NCBI GenBank assembly: GCA_020345785.1
Contig: CP070771.1
Location: 4,153,468-4,165,342, forward strand
DNA: 11,875 nucleotides
Direction of reading: 5' to 3'
From: Desulfobacterales bacterium
Lineage (GTDB): Bacteria > Desulfobacterota > Desulfobacteria > Desulfobacterales > JAFDCJ01
The notes beneath the pieces are model-generated. The model worked only from the letters and a program-made list of their open reading frames with translations, had not been told where the DNA came from and did not search any database. How positions within the stretch are numbered: position 1 is the stretch's first letter; the number at the start of each line of letters is the position of its first letter. The position numbers and the translations under genes are program-made. Positions 1-6,885 of the stretch are shown piece after piece.

Positions 1-1599
1 CTGGTTGAAGCACCAGGGATGCTTGACGTATTCTTCAGCCCCGCCGATGGTTTTCTTGTAGCCGAATATCTCGTCGGCCAGGGCGATGGGCACGACCGGA
101 ACCTGAGCGGCCACGACTTTTTGTACCTCCATCAGCGCCTCCTGCCTTGACTGTTGGGTGTCGCCGAAGCGCGCCTGATCCAGAAGCTGATCTACTTTCG
201 GGTTGCTGAAAAAACACCACTGGACGATGGAGCCGATGCTGTCGGAGTGGGCGGTGTCCACCAGATCGTCCAGGGCAATACCCTGGCTGCCCACCAGACC
301 TGTTGAGAGCAGGTCATGTTTGCCCTTTAAAACCCGCTCATAGAGGTCGCCGGCCTCAAGGATCTTGAGGTCCACCTGGAATCCCACATCCTGAAGCATG
401 GGGGTGGCCACCTCGCCCATGCGTTTATACCGGGCAATGCTGAATGCCAGAAAGTTCACATACAGCGGCTGTCCGTCCTTTTCCCGAATGCCGTCGCCGT
501 TGGTATCTTTCCACCCGGCTTCATCCAGCAGCTTTTTGGCCAGCTCTGGATTGTATTCCACCAGCGGCTTGGCGACGGTCTCGGCTTCCGTGTTAAAGCC
601 CATGGCAGTCGGGGCGATGGACGTATAAAGCGGATAACCTACGCCTGCCATGGCTGCCTTGCGAACCGCCTCGGCTGATACGGCGTGGGCCAGGGCCTGC
701 CGAACTCTCACGTCGTCAAAAGGCGGATTGTCGGCCGAGCAGTTGATGGCGAGATAGATGGCCGATGTGGACTTGGCCATGACCAGGTTGGTTTTGGCGC
801 TGGCTTGCACCCGCTTGGCGTCCAGCTCGGTGACATAGTCCGACAGATCCACCCCACCGGCGGTCAGTTCCCCGATGAGTGTGGCGGGCTCGGGCAGAAA
901 ACGGATAACCCACTCGTCCACATAAGCCGGTCCCCGGTTCGAAAGCCATGCCGGACCGTGCGCATAGTCAGGATTGCGCACCAAAATCACCCGGTCGCCG
1001 GAGCGCCATTCCTTGAACATCAGCGGCCCGGAGCCAACAATTACCTTGCTTCCCCAGCTATCCTTGTTATTTTCATAGGCCGTCGGGGATACAATTCCGA
1101 TATCGAAGCTGCAAAGCGTAGTAGTCAGCAAGGGATTGGATTTCTGGCAGATAATTTTGAAAGTAAGATCGTCCACCACCTCGATGCTTTCAATGGCTTT
1201 TACCTTGCCCGCCTGGGAGCCGTTTTTGTGTTTTTCCAATGAAAATTTAACTGCGGCCGCGTTCACCGGGGTTCCGTCATGGAACTTAAGCCCTTTTTTG
1301 AGAGTGAACGTCCAGACTTTGTTATCGGCCGAAGGTTCCCAGGACGCCACGAGCAGCGGCTCGGGTTGAAGGTTAAGATTGGCCACGAAAAGCGGTTCGA
1401 TGATCATGTGCAGAATTGTCAGCTCGGGCCGCCGGCGCGCCTTGAAAGGGTCCAGGTTGGTCGGTTCCGTGCCGATGGCCTCGATGATGGTGCCTCCCTT
1501 TTGGGGTGTGTCCGCCTGCCCCACGCCGATGATGCCGGCAAGAAGGGCTGCCGAAAGGGTTAGAATTAAAATCGATTTTAGCCTGCTGTTTTTAACCAT
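1..1599 (-). CDS. Family 5 (peptide-type) ABC transporter solute-binding protein, C-terminus off the window
   Basis: This is a periplasmic solute-binding protein of the SBP_bac_5 (DppA/OppA) family, which captures peptides or related solutes for an ABC importer. The minus-strand frame is open without a stop for 533 codons from the ATG at 1599 down to base 1, so the C-terminus is missing. An Sec signal peptide is visible: basic MVKNSRLK, a hydrophobic stretch to about residue 25, and a likely cut after VGQA. Family hallmarks follow in order: GGTIIEAIGTEPTNLDP near the mature N-terminus, LKKGLKFHDGTPVNAAAVKFSLE, a later DVRVRQALAHAVS helix, and LLDEAGWKDTNGDGIREKDG. The start has a G-rich ribosome-binding site (GGGGGGAAAAATC before ATG). 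It lies 177 nt downstream of the amidohydrolase on the same strand, so co-transcription is plausible, and permease genes probably follow beyond the left edge. Substrate cannot be read from sequence. No frameshift was seen. Confidence 0.92.
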   Translation of the reverse strand, partial: MVKNSRLKSILILTLSAALLAGIIGVGQADTPQKGGTIIEAIGTEPTNLDPFKARRRPELTILHMIIEPLFVANLNLQPEPLLVASWEPSADNKVWTFTLKKGLKFHDGTPVNAAAVKFSLEKHKNGSQAGKVKAIESIEVVDDLTFKIICQKSNPLLTTTLCSFDIGIVSPTAYENNKDSWGSKVIVGSGPLMFKEWRSGDRVILVRNPDYAHGPAWLSNRGPAYVDEWVIRFLPEPATLIGELTAGGVDLSDYVTELDAKRVQASAKTNLVMAKSTSAIYLAINCSADNPPFDDVRVRQALAHAVSAEAVRKAAMAGVGYPLYTSIAPTAMGFNTEAETVAKPLVEYNPELAKKLLDEAGWKDTNGDGIREKDGQPLYVNFLAFSIARYKRMGEVATPMLQDVGFQVDLKILEAGDLYERVLKGKHDLLSTGLVGSQGIALDDLVDTAHSDSIGSIVQWCFFSNPKVDQLLDQARFGDTQQSRQEALMEVQKVVAAQVPVVPIALADEIFGYKKTIGGAEEYVKHPWCFNQ

Positions 1600-1655
1600 G
1601 ATTTTTCCCCCCTTTTCTGGTTGGTTAACGATAGGACGGCCGATTTCTAATTGAC

Positions 1656-1687
1656 CTGCCGTTCCCTGCGATGGGCCTCTGCGGCAG
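1656..1687. other. Stem-loop in the amidohydrolase to solute-binding protein gap
   Basis: CTGCCG (1656-1661) pairs with CGGCAG (1682-1687), and an inner CCC/GGG pair (1664-1666 with 1673-1675) could extend it. No T-run follows on the minus strand, so it does not look like an intrinsic terminator. It could be an intercistronic processing or stability hairpin. The rest of this 177 bp gap shows nothing I can name. Confidence 0.35.
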
Positions 1688-1776
1688 ACTACCTTTTTCC
1701 GTGCATTCATGCAACTGCTCATCGGGATGCCACCATACCGTGAGCCGTCTGACGGAACCCTCATCCGCGCGGGCTT

Positions 1777-3024
1777 TTACAGTTTGTTTTTATACATCCG
1801 GCCGCCTTGCATAATAAGCGTGATGTTTTCCTGATATCGCTGAAGGACGTCGATGTTTGCCAGCGGATCGCCGTTCACCACGATCATGTCTGCCAATTTA
1901 CCTGCTTCGACGGTACCGAGGTCATCTTCCCGATGGAGCAGTTCCGCATTCGTTTTGGTAGAGGCTACCAGAGCCCCCATGGGCCCCAGAACCCGAGCCT
2001 TCAACTCCAGTTCAACGGCCTTGTAAATCTGCATGGGACCCAGCAGGTCGCTGCCCGATGCGATTTTAACCCCCGTCCGATAGGCCGTTTCCAGAGCATC
2101 CTGGGCTTTTTCCCTGGCAATGTTAATCTTTCTGACATTGTTTTCCGGTATCCCCAGATCTTTGCCCATGCGGGAAATCATCTCATATGTCACGATGGTG
2201 GGAACCAGATAGGCACCGGCATCCCGCATGGCAACGGCTGATTTTTCCGTCAGCAGGTTGCCATGTTCGATGGAGCGCACCCCGCTCGCGACGCTGTTGA
2301 GTATGCTGCGGTCTGAGTAGCAGTGGGCCATCACATAAGTGCCGGCCGATTCAGCCTCGAATACAACGGCTTTCAGCTCATCAAGAGAATATTGCGAGGT
2401 GTCGATTTCATCGCTGGGCGACATGGCGCCGCCGCCGGCCATGACTTTGATGTGATCAACCCCTTGACGCAGTAAATCGCGGGCGGCGCGCCGTACTTCG
2501 TCCACACCGTCACAGACCCGGGATGCCAAGCCGGCAGCACCTCGCACCGGAGGGGTAGTTTCAGTCGGAAGCCTGAAATCAGCGTGACCGCCGGTCTGGC
2601 TGAGGGCCGTTCCGCAGACAAAGAGGCGCGGCCCGGGTACCAACCCTTGATCAACCGCTGCACGGAGCCCCGGATCCGCCCCTCCGGCATCCCTTACCGT
2701 TGTGAATCCCTGATCAAGGGTCTGCTTCATAATTTTCAACGTCTTGACTACCAGCAGCGAAGAAAAATACTGCCGTTGTTGTTCGATGATGTTGGCATCC
2801 ACGGCGCCGAGATGAACATGGGCATCAATAAGTCCCGGCAGCAGGCTTTGGCCCCGGCAGTCAATCGTAAAGGCCGTTGAAGGTATCTTACCCGAGTCTC
2901 CGCTGCCGACCTCTTTGATCCGCTCATTTTCGATGACGACAAAGCCGTTGGATACCGGATCGGCTCCCGTGCCGTCAATGATGGTTGCATTTTTGATTAC
3001 AGTTGTTTGCTGGGTTGACTCCAT
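1777..3024 (-). CDS. Metal-dependent amidohydrolase, imidazolonepropionase/Xaa-Pro dipeptidase-like
   Basis: A 415-residue amidohydrolase-superfamily hydrolase, likely cytoplasmic since no signal peptide is present. The small N-terminal beta-sandwich (residues 1-60, with KNATIIDGTG) leads into the TIM barrel at LLPGLIDAHVHLG. All expected metal and catalytic residues are visible: H69 and H71 of the HxH motif, K193 in HIKVMAGGG, H234 in MAHCYS, H254 in SIEHGN and D326 in ASGSDLL. The C-terminus returns to the sandwich with GTVEAGKLADMIVVNGDPL. This motif set matches the subgroup containing Xaa-Pro dipeptidases and Arg/Lys carboxypeptidases, so cleavage of short peptides or N-acyl amino acids is likely, but the substrate is not determined. 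The start is supported by a strong AGGAGG seven bases before the ATG. Its downstream neighbour is a peptide-type binding protein, which supports a peptide-scavenging role. Confidence 0.93.
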   Translation of the reverse strand: MESTQQTTVIKNATIIDGTGADPVSNGFVVIENERIKEVGSGDSGKIPSTAFTIDCRGQSLLPGLIDAHVHLGAVDANIIEQQRQYFSSLLVVKTLKIMKQTLDQGFTTVRDAGGADPGLRAAVDQGLVPGPRLFVCGTALSQTGGHADFRLPTETTPPVRGAAGLASRVCDGVDEVRRAARDLLRQGVDHIKVMAGGGAMSPSDEIDTSQYSLDELKAVVFEAESAGTYVMAHCYSDRSILNSVASGVRSIEHGNLLTEKSAVAMRDAGAYLVPTIVTYEMISRMGKDLGIPENNVRKINIAREKAQDALETAYRTGVKIASGSDLLGPMQIYKAVELELKARVLGPMGALVASTKTNAELLHREDDLGTVEAGKLADMIVVNGDPLANIDVLQRYQENITLIMQGGRMYKNKL

Positions 3025-3073
3025 CGTTTCCTCCTCATATTCTGCAGCCGCAAGTGGTTTGAAGTTAAAAAAG

Positions 3074-3104
3074 ATGATATCTCAGATTGAATTTGACGTG
3101 TCAA
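3074..3104 (-). promoter_or_regulatory. Possible promoter and operator for the amidohydrolase
   Basis: On the minus strand a perfect TTGACA (3104-3099) is followed by TATCAT (3079-3074) after 19 bases, or by GATATC after 17. The -35 lies inside the palindrome TTGAC-N2-GTCAA (3093-3104), which could be an operator half-site pair. The leader to the ATG at 3024 would be about 45 nt. The long spacer is a weakness, and this is a pattern match only. Confidence 0.35.
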
Positions 3105-3202
3105 GATTGATGTAACTAAATAAGGACCTTAGGATTGGAAATTTGACGCTCGAGATTCCTTATTTTCCCGCCTGTTCATACTATCCGACTCCTGAATTTA
3201 TC

Positions 3203-3231
3203 TTGATTTTACATGCCATTTTTTTTATGTT
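3203..3231 (+). promoter_or_regulatory. Possible promoter for the mobA block
   Basis: TTGATT (3203-3208) and TATGTT (3226-3231) are separated by exactly 17 bases, a fair sigma-70 match pointing at mobA, giving a leader of about 78 nt. It sits in the AT-rich 291 bp divergent gap (3025-3315), which otherwise holds only the amidohydrolase promoter candidate and three scattered ATTTGACG copies. Confidence 0.3.
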
Positions 3232-3315
3232 CATTCCAGATAAATATTTGACGGAATTGGTGATAATAAAGCCACAACTCTGCCTTACGAATGCTTAGGG
3301 TAAGAAAATTAAACA

Positions 3316-3936
3316 ATGCTCCATCCCTGCACTGGTGTGATATTATCCGGCGGTCTGAGTACCCGCTTTAACGGCCAAAATAAAGCCTTTATCCAAGTCG
3401 GCGGAGTGCGCATTCTAGACCGCCTCTATCGAATCTTCTCGGATCTATTTAACGAAATTATTTTAGTTACCAATGATCCCCTGCATTTCCTTGAATGGGA
3501 TTTAACCATCGCCACCGACCTTTTCGCGGTGCGAAGTTCCCTGACAGGCATCCATGCCGGTCTGTTTTACATGAAAAATTCCTTCGGATTTTTCGCGGCC
3601 TGCGACACCCCCTTTTTAAAAAAAGATCTGGTAGAAGTTCTCCTCGAAAATATAGAAGAAAATAAAGATATCATCATGCCCGAAACCGCTGACGGGATGG
3701 AACCACTCTGCGCAATCTACTCAAAACGCTGTTTGAATACAGTTGAACATCATATCAAACAAAATAAATTCAAAATTCAACGGGCACTGAAAAAGCATCG
3801 ATGGAAAAAAATTCCGGAATCCAAATTGCGCTCAAAAGATCCGGAGTTGATATCATTTTTTAACATCAACACACCGGAGGATCTGGCACGGGCGGAGGAG
3901 ATGGCGGGTCTTTTGTCCTCCAGTAACAGAGGGTAG
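3316..3936 (+). CDS. mobA: Molybdenum cofactor guanylyltransferase MobA
   Basis: MobA transfers GMP from GTP to molybdopterin in the cytoplasm, making the guanine dinucleotide cofactor used by formate dehydrogenases and other DMSO-reductase-family enzymes. The 206-residue product begins with the nucleotide-binding signature GVILSGGLSTRFNGQNKAF (residues 7-25), in which Lys 23 matches the conserved substrate-contacting lysine. Further family motifs are SSLTGIHAGL, AACDTPFL (metal-binding Asp), GMEPLCAIYSK and FFNINTPEDL at the C-terminus. Length is normal for the family. The Shine-Dalgarno site is weak (AGGG about 17 nt upstream). It leads a plus-strand set, and its stop lies 7 nt before the MoaE-like gene, indicating one transcript. 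The MG of the usual loop (SxRMG) is replaced by FNG here. Confidence 0.92.
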   Translation: MLHPCTGVILSGGLSTRFNGQNKAFIQVGGVRILDRLYRIFSDLFNEIILVTNDPLHFLEWDLTIATDLFAVRSSLTGIHAGLFYMKNSFGFFAACDTPFLKKDLVEVLLENIEENKDIIMPETADGMEPLCAIYSKRCLNTVEHHIKQNKFKIQRALKKHRWKKIPESKLRSKDPELISFFNINTPEDLARAEEMAGLLSSSNRG

Positions 3937-3943
3937 CGCGAAT

Positions 3944-4303
3944 ATGGATATTAATAAAATGATTCGAGAGATTAAAAAGCATCCGGATTTTAACCGTGTC
4001 GGAATGGTTCTTTGTCATAACGGAGTGGTGCGGGCCACGTCCCGCGATGGCCGCAAAGTGCGAGGGCTGAGAGTTGCCGCCGATCATAAAAGGCTGAAAC
4101 AGATCTTAACGGAACAAAAACAGAAACCCGGAATAATCGATATTAAAGTGGAAATTGCCGAAAACAGGGATCTGGCTGTTGGAGATGATGTGATGCTGCT
4201 GCTGGTGGCAGGCGATATTCGGGAGAATGTGATCGCGGTTATGACCGAAACGCTCAATCTCATAAAATCATCGGTGACGGCAAAAACGGAATACTTTTTC
4301 TAA
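3944..4303 (+). CDS. Short MoaE-like protein (molybdopterin synthase catalytic subunit family)
   Basis: A 119-residue protein resembling MoaE, the subunit of molybdopterin synthase that inserts sulfur from MoaD into precursor Z. Visible similarities are GVVRATSRDGRKVRGLRV (compare the GxVR strand with its conserved Arg), DIKVEIAENRDLAVGDDVMLLLVAGD (compare the xIGxLxxGDxxVxVxV strand) and a final helix ending IKSSVTAKTEYFF, whose two lysines recall the catalytic Lys pair of MoaE. It is shorter than classical MoaE (about 150 residues): the lysines are 6 rather than 7 apart and the usual KRE...W tail is absent. I believe a short MoaE form with this ending exists in sulfate reducers, but cannot verify it here. 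GAGGG overlapping the mobA stop provides the ribosome-binding site. The stop codon lies at the edge of an inverted repeat. Confidence 0.75.
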   Translation: MDINKMIREIKKHPDFNRVGMVLCHNGVVRATSRDGRKVRGLRVAADHKRLKQILTEQKQKPGIIDIKVEIAENRDLAVGDDVMLLLVAGDIRENVIAVMTETLNLIKSSVTAKTEYFF

Positions 4304-4428
4304 TTGAAAATTTTAAATTGAAGATTGAATATTTAAGGAATTTTTACAATTCTATATCTCACCAGATCAGATTGATGGAGCGAAGCGACTACCACAAATA
4401 TTCAATGTTCAATATACACTATTCAATT
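4302..4428. repeat. Imperfect inverted repeat built of 7-nt units, between the MoaE-like gene and moaC
   Basis: A left arm (4302-4334) pairs with a right arm (4396-4428) without gaps over 33 positions with about five mismatches. The best 18 bp, 4317-4334 with 4396-4413, have one mismatch. Each arm is itself 7-nt periodic: units of the type NATTGAA start at 4302, 4309, 4316, 4323 and 4330, and units of the type TNTTCAA start at 4399, 4406, 4413 and 4420. The 61 nt loop contains GGAGCGAAGCGACTACC. It fills nearly all of the 139 nt gap and touches the upstream stop codon. It looks like a dispersed palindromic element rather than a terminator, as no T-run follows the arms. Confidence 0.7.
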
Positions 4429-4442
4429 CTTAGGGGGCCATC

Positions 4443-4928
4443 ATGTCTTCATTCACCCACATCGATGACAAGGGACGCGTCAGAATGGTTGATGTTACCG
4501 ACAAGAAAGCCACCGTGCGGACAGCCGTGGCCGGCGGGACGGTATCAATGAAGCCGGAAACACTAAAAATGATCGGAGATCAAAAAGTTAAAAAAGGCAA
4601 CGTCCTGGAAACCGCCAGAATTGCTGGTGTTATGGCTGCCAAGAAGACCTCCGACCTCATTCCTATGTGCCACCCCCTGAAACTGTCCCATGTGCAGGTT
4701 GATTTCGAAGCGGATGATGCGAAACATTGCATCGACATCAGCGCTGTCGTGCGCACAATCGATCAAACCGGTGTTGAAATGGAAGCCCTCACGGCCGTAT
4801 CGGCAGCGGCTTTAACCATTTACGATATGTGCAAGTCCTATGACCGCGAAATGATCATTTCCAATATTCGGCTGCTGGAGAAGACCGGCGGCAAAAGCGG
4901 AACGTTTAAGCGAAAACCGGATCACTAG
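4443..4928 (+). CDS. moaC: Cyclic pyranopterin monophosphate synthase MoaC
   Basis: MoaC converts the MoaA product 3',8-cyclo-GTP into cyclic pyranopterin monophosphate, the first stable molybdopterin intermediate, in the cytoplasm. At 161 residues the protein has the normal family length and aligns almost without gaps to the Escherichia coli enzyme from memory. Active-site segments are intact: [13 protein letters not shown] with Lys 51, DLIPMCHPL (residues 71-79), [22 protein letters not shown] with Glu 112/114 and Lys 131, and the final [18 protein letters not shown] six to seven bases before the ATG is a good ribosome-binding site. It follows the MoaE-like gene after a repeat-filled 139 nt gap, and no moaA is present in the window. 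Confidence 0.97.
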   Translation: MSSFTHIDDKGRVRMVDVTDKKATVRTAVAGGTVSMKPETLKMIGDQKVKKGNVLETARIAGVMAAKKTSDLIPMCHPLKLSHVQVDFEADDAKHCIDISAVVRTIDQTGVEMEALTAVSAAALTIYDMCKSYDREMIISNIRLLEKTGGKSGTFKRKPDH

Positions 4929-5004
4929 GTCGGATGGTTCACTCTATTAAAGTCGTTGCCGTCGCGTAAAAAGGTAACCACAGCATTTTTTAGTTTGAAT
5001 GAAG

Positions 5005-5077
5005 CCACGAATTGACACGAATTTTCACGAAATTAATTACCTTGCAATAATTCGTGGTCATTCGTGTCAATTCGTGG
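5005..5077. repeat. Inverted repeat built of 10-nt units upstream of mltA
   Basis: A perfect 18 bp inverted repeat joins 5005-5022 to 5060-5077, with weaker pairing further in. Each arm has an exact 10-nt period: units beginning CACGAA start at 5006, 5016 and 5026, and units beginning TTCGTG start at 5051, 5061 and 5071. The intervening centre (5036-5050) is unpaired. It occupies most of the space between moaC and mltA; no T-run follows, so it is not a typical terminator. It resembles a dispersed palindromic intergenic repeat. Confidence 0.8.
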
Positions 5078-5126
5078 TTTATTAAATACGAAAAGGTTTA
5101 AAACATATAGGAAACAATATTCACCC

Positions 5127-6329
5127 ATGGCCTCTAAAATCAAATTTTTCTCTCCGGCAATCGCAGCTTTGATCATCATATTCATTTTGCTGACGTTCGG
5201 CTGTGCACCAACCAAGGATAGGGTAATGCAACGGATTTCCGCATGGTCCTATCCGAAATTTTCCGATGATATGCGCTATGATGCTCTGGAGCACAGCATT
5301 TCACAAAGTCTTGCCTACCTTTATAAAATCCCCGTCGATCGACAGTTTGTTTTCGGAAACGACCGCTATACGGCACAGCATATGATCCGCTCATTGGAAC
5401 ATTTCCTGGAATACGTTCAAACCCGGCCGGCCACAGGGGAATTGGACGAATTTATCCGTTCAAACTACATCGTATACCGTTCGGTCGGACGGGATGGCGG
5501 CGGCGAAGTATTGTATACCGGATATTATGAACCCCATTTGAGAGGCAGCCTTAACCCCAGTGACAAGTATCGATTTCCGATCTATGCCCGCCCGCCGGAT
5601 CTACTTACCGTTGACCTTTCGCTTTTCAATGAAAAATATGCCGGCCAGAGGATCATCGGCCGCCTGAAGGATCAGACGGTGGTGCCTTATTATGATCGCA
5701 ATGAAATCGACGCTAAGGGCGCACTGCAAGGCAAGGCGGACGTCCTGGTCTGGGTCGACGATCCGGTTGATGTCTTTTTCTTGCAGATACAAGGATCCGG
5801 CAAGGTCTATCTGGATAACGGAGAGGTTTTGAATATCCATTATCATACCTCCAACGGAAGGCCGTATCGCAGCATCGGCACCCTGTTGATAGAAGAGAGA
5901 CAAATTTCAGTAGAGGAAATGTCGATGCAAAAAATCCGGGAATATCTGAACAATCATCCGGATAAAATGACGGCCGTATTCAACTACAATCCCAGCTACG
6001 TTTTTTTTAAAATCGAGCCGGATGGTCCGCTCGGTAACATCAACGTAAAATTAACGCCGGGGCGTTCCATCGCGCTGGATCGCCGAATATTTCCTGCGGC
6101 GGCCCTGGCCTTCATCGAAACAGAAAAACCGGTCGTAGACAGCAGCGGTCAGATTGAAAGCTGGCAGCGATTCGGCCGTTTTGCCCTGAATCAGGATACC
6201 GGGGGCGCGATTCGGGGGCCCGGACGCGCGGATCTGTTTTTTGGCAACGGACCGTATGCCGAAATCGCCGCCGGACATCTTAAACACACCGGAAAACTAT
6301 ATTTTTTGGTTTTAAAACCCAAATCTTGA
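5127..6329 (+). CDS. mltA: Membrane-bound lytic murein transglycosylase A (MltA)
   Basis: MltA cleaves the MurNAc-GlcNAc bond of peptidoglycan with formation of 1,6-anhydro-MurNAc, usually anchored as an outer-membrane lipoprotein. I start it at ATG 5127 rather than 5064, because this places a signal sequence at the N-terminus: MASKIKFF, a hydrophobic core and Cys 26. The lipobox (T-F-G-C) is atypical at -3 and -2, so lipidation is likely but not certain; Ala follows the Cys, favouring outer-membrane sorting. Length is 400 residues. Family motifs are VLYTGYYEP (128-136), FPIYARPPD, VDVFFLQIQGSG (214-225), RPYRSIGTLL, NPSYVFFK, LTPGRSIALDRRIFP, and the terminal QDTGGAIRGPGRADLFFG, where Asp 357 and Asp 369 include the expected catalytic Asp. 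AGGAAA lies about 11 nt upstream. Its link to the neighbouring Mo and Tat genes may be only positional. Confidence 0.94.
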   Translation: MASKIKFFSPAIAALIIIFILLTFGCAPTKDRVMQRISAWSYPKFSDDMRYDALEHSISQSLAYLYKIPVDRQFVFGNDRYTAQHMIRSLEHFLEYVQTRPATGELDEFIRSNYIVYRSVGRDGGGEVLYTGYYEPHLRGSLNPSDKYRFPIYARPPDLLTVDLSLFNEKYAGQRIIGRLKDQTVVPYYDRNEIDAKGALQGKADVLVWVDDPVDVFFLQIQGSGKVYLDNGEVLNIHYHTSNGRPYRSIGTLLIEERQISVEEMSMQKIREYLNNHPDKMTAVFNYNPSYVFFKIEPDGPLGNINVKLTPGRSIALDRRIFPAAALAFIETEKPVVDSSGQIESWQRFGRFALNQDTGGAIRGPGRADLFFGNGPYAEIAAGHLKHTGKLYFLVLKPKS

Positions 6330-6364
6330 CACTTTGCCCGGAACCAAGTAATAGTGTCTTTTTT
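6328..6364 (+). terminator. Possible terminator after mltA
   Basis: GACACT (6328-6333, overlapping the mltA stop) pairs with AGTGTC (6353-6358) and is followed by six T residues (6359-6364). The loop of 19 nt is long. The same stretch also reads TTGACA-N17-TAATAG (6326-6354), a possible weak promoter for tatB, so it may act as a transcription boundary between mltA and the tat genes. Confidence 0.4.
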
Positions 6365-6408
6365 ATTTGAGATTTTTTCATATAACCGTTAATTGAAGGA
6401 AATGGATT

Positions 6409-6885
6409 ATGTTCGGCATCGGCATGCCTGAAATGATATTAATTCTGGCCATCGCATTAATCGTCATCGGCCCCAAAAAATTGCCGGATCTTGCCAAATC
6501 GTTGGGCCGTGCAATGCGGGAGTTTAAAAAGGCAACCAGTGAGTTAAAAGAGTCGATGCAGATTGACAGTGAGCTCGCCGACGTCAAAAAAGCCTTCAAC
6601 GATATCAATGACGATGTCAAAGAAGCCGTAAACGTCAAACCCGATCAGGAGGAAAAATCGGACGACGATACGACGGTCGATAAAGAAAAAAGTGAAACGC
6701 AAAAGGATGAATCCGAATCCGTATCAGATGAATTTGAAAACCTAAAAGATCTGAAAAAAGCCTTTGATAATCTGGATTCAACTTCAAACCAACCCGCCAC
6801 GGATGAAACCACCCCGGTCGATGAGCCGCTCAATACCGATGACAACCAAAAGGATAAGCTAAAAGGATCCGTTGAAGATGCGTGA
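6409..6885 (+). CDS. tatB: Sec-independent protein translocase subunit TatB (TatA/B family)
   Basis: A 158-residue component of the twin-arginine translocase, which exports folded proteins such as cofactor-loaded periplasmic redox enzymes. One membrane helix (residues about 4-20) is followed by the hinge GPKKLP and an amphipathic helix, DLAKSLGRAMREFKKATSELK. The opening MFGIGMPE with Glu 8 and the GP-LP hinge point to TatB rather than TatA. From residue 78 the tail is low-complexity and acidic, rich in D, E, K, S and T. Two similar segments, LADVKKAFNDIN (56-67) and LKDLKKAFDNLD (112-123), look like an internal duplication. AAGGAAA is the ribosome-binding site. The gene overlaps tatC. No separate tatA is present here. 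Confidence 0.9.
   Translation: MFGIGMPEMILILAIALIVIGPKKLPDLAKSLGRAMREFKKATSELKESMQIDSELADVKKAFNDINDDVKEAVNVKPDQEEKSDDDTTVDKEKSETQKDESESVSDEFENLKDLKKAFDNLDSTSNQPATDETTPVDEPLNTDDNQKDKLKGSVEDA

Noticed and set aside
685..1242. Plus-strand open frame of 185 codons within the solute-binding protein
   Set aside because: It lies antisense to a continuous family 5 binding-protein frame and has no recognisable motif.
3248..3276. TTGACG at 3248 as the -35 of a mobA promoter
   Set aside because: No -10-like sequence lies 16-18 bases downstream; the TTGATT/TATGTT pair at 3203-3231 fits better.
3944..4303. MoaE-like gene truncated by the neighbouring inverted repeat
   Set aside because: The ending after KTEYFF looks native, the N-terminal half also differs from classical MoaE, and the bases after the stop do not encode the missing MoaE tail. 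A short family member fits better.
4302..5080. CRISPR-like array from the 7-nt and 10-nt repeats
   Set aside because: The units are only 7 or 10 nt with no spacers and are arranged as opposed arms; there are no cas genes nearby.
5064..5126. Longer mltA start at 5064
   Set aside because: It would put 21 charged residues before the signal sequence and place the start inside the inverted repeat; ATG 5127 gives a proper signal peptide and has AGGAAA upstream.
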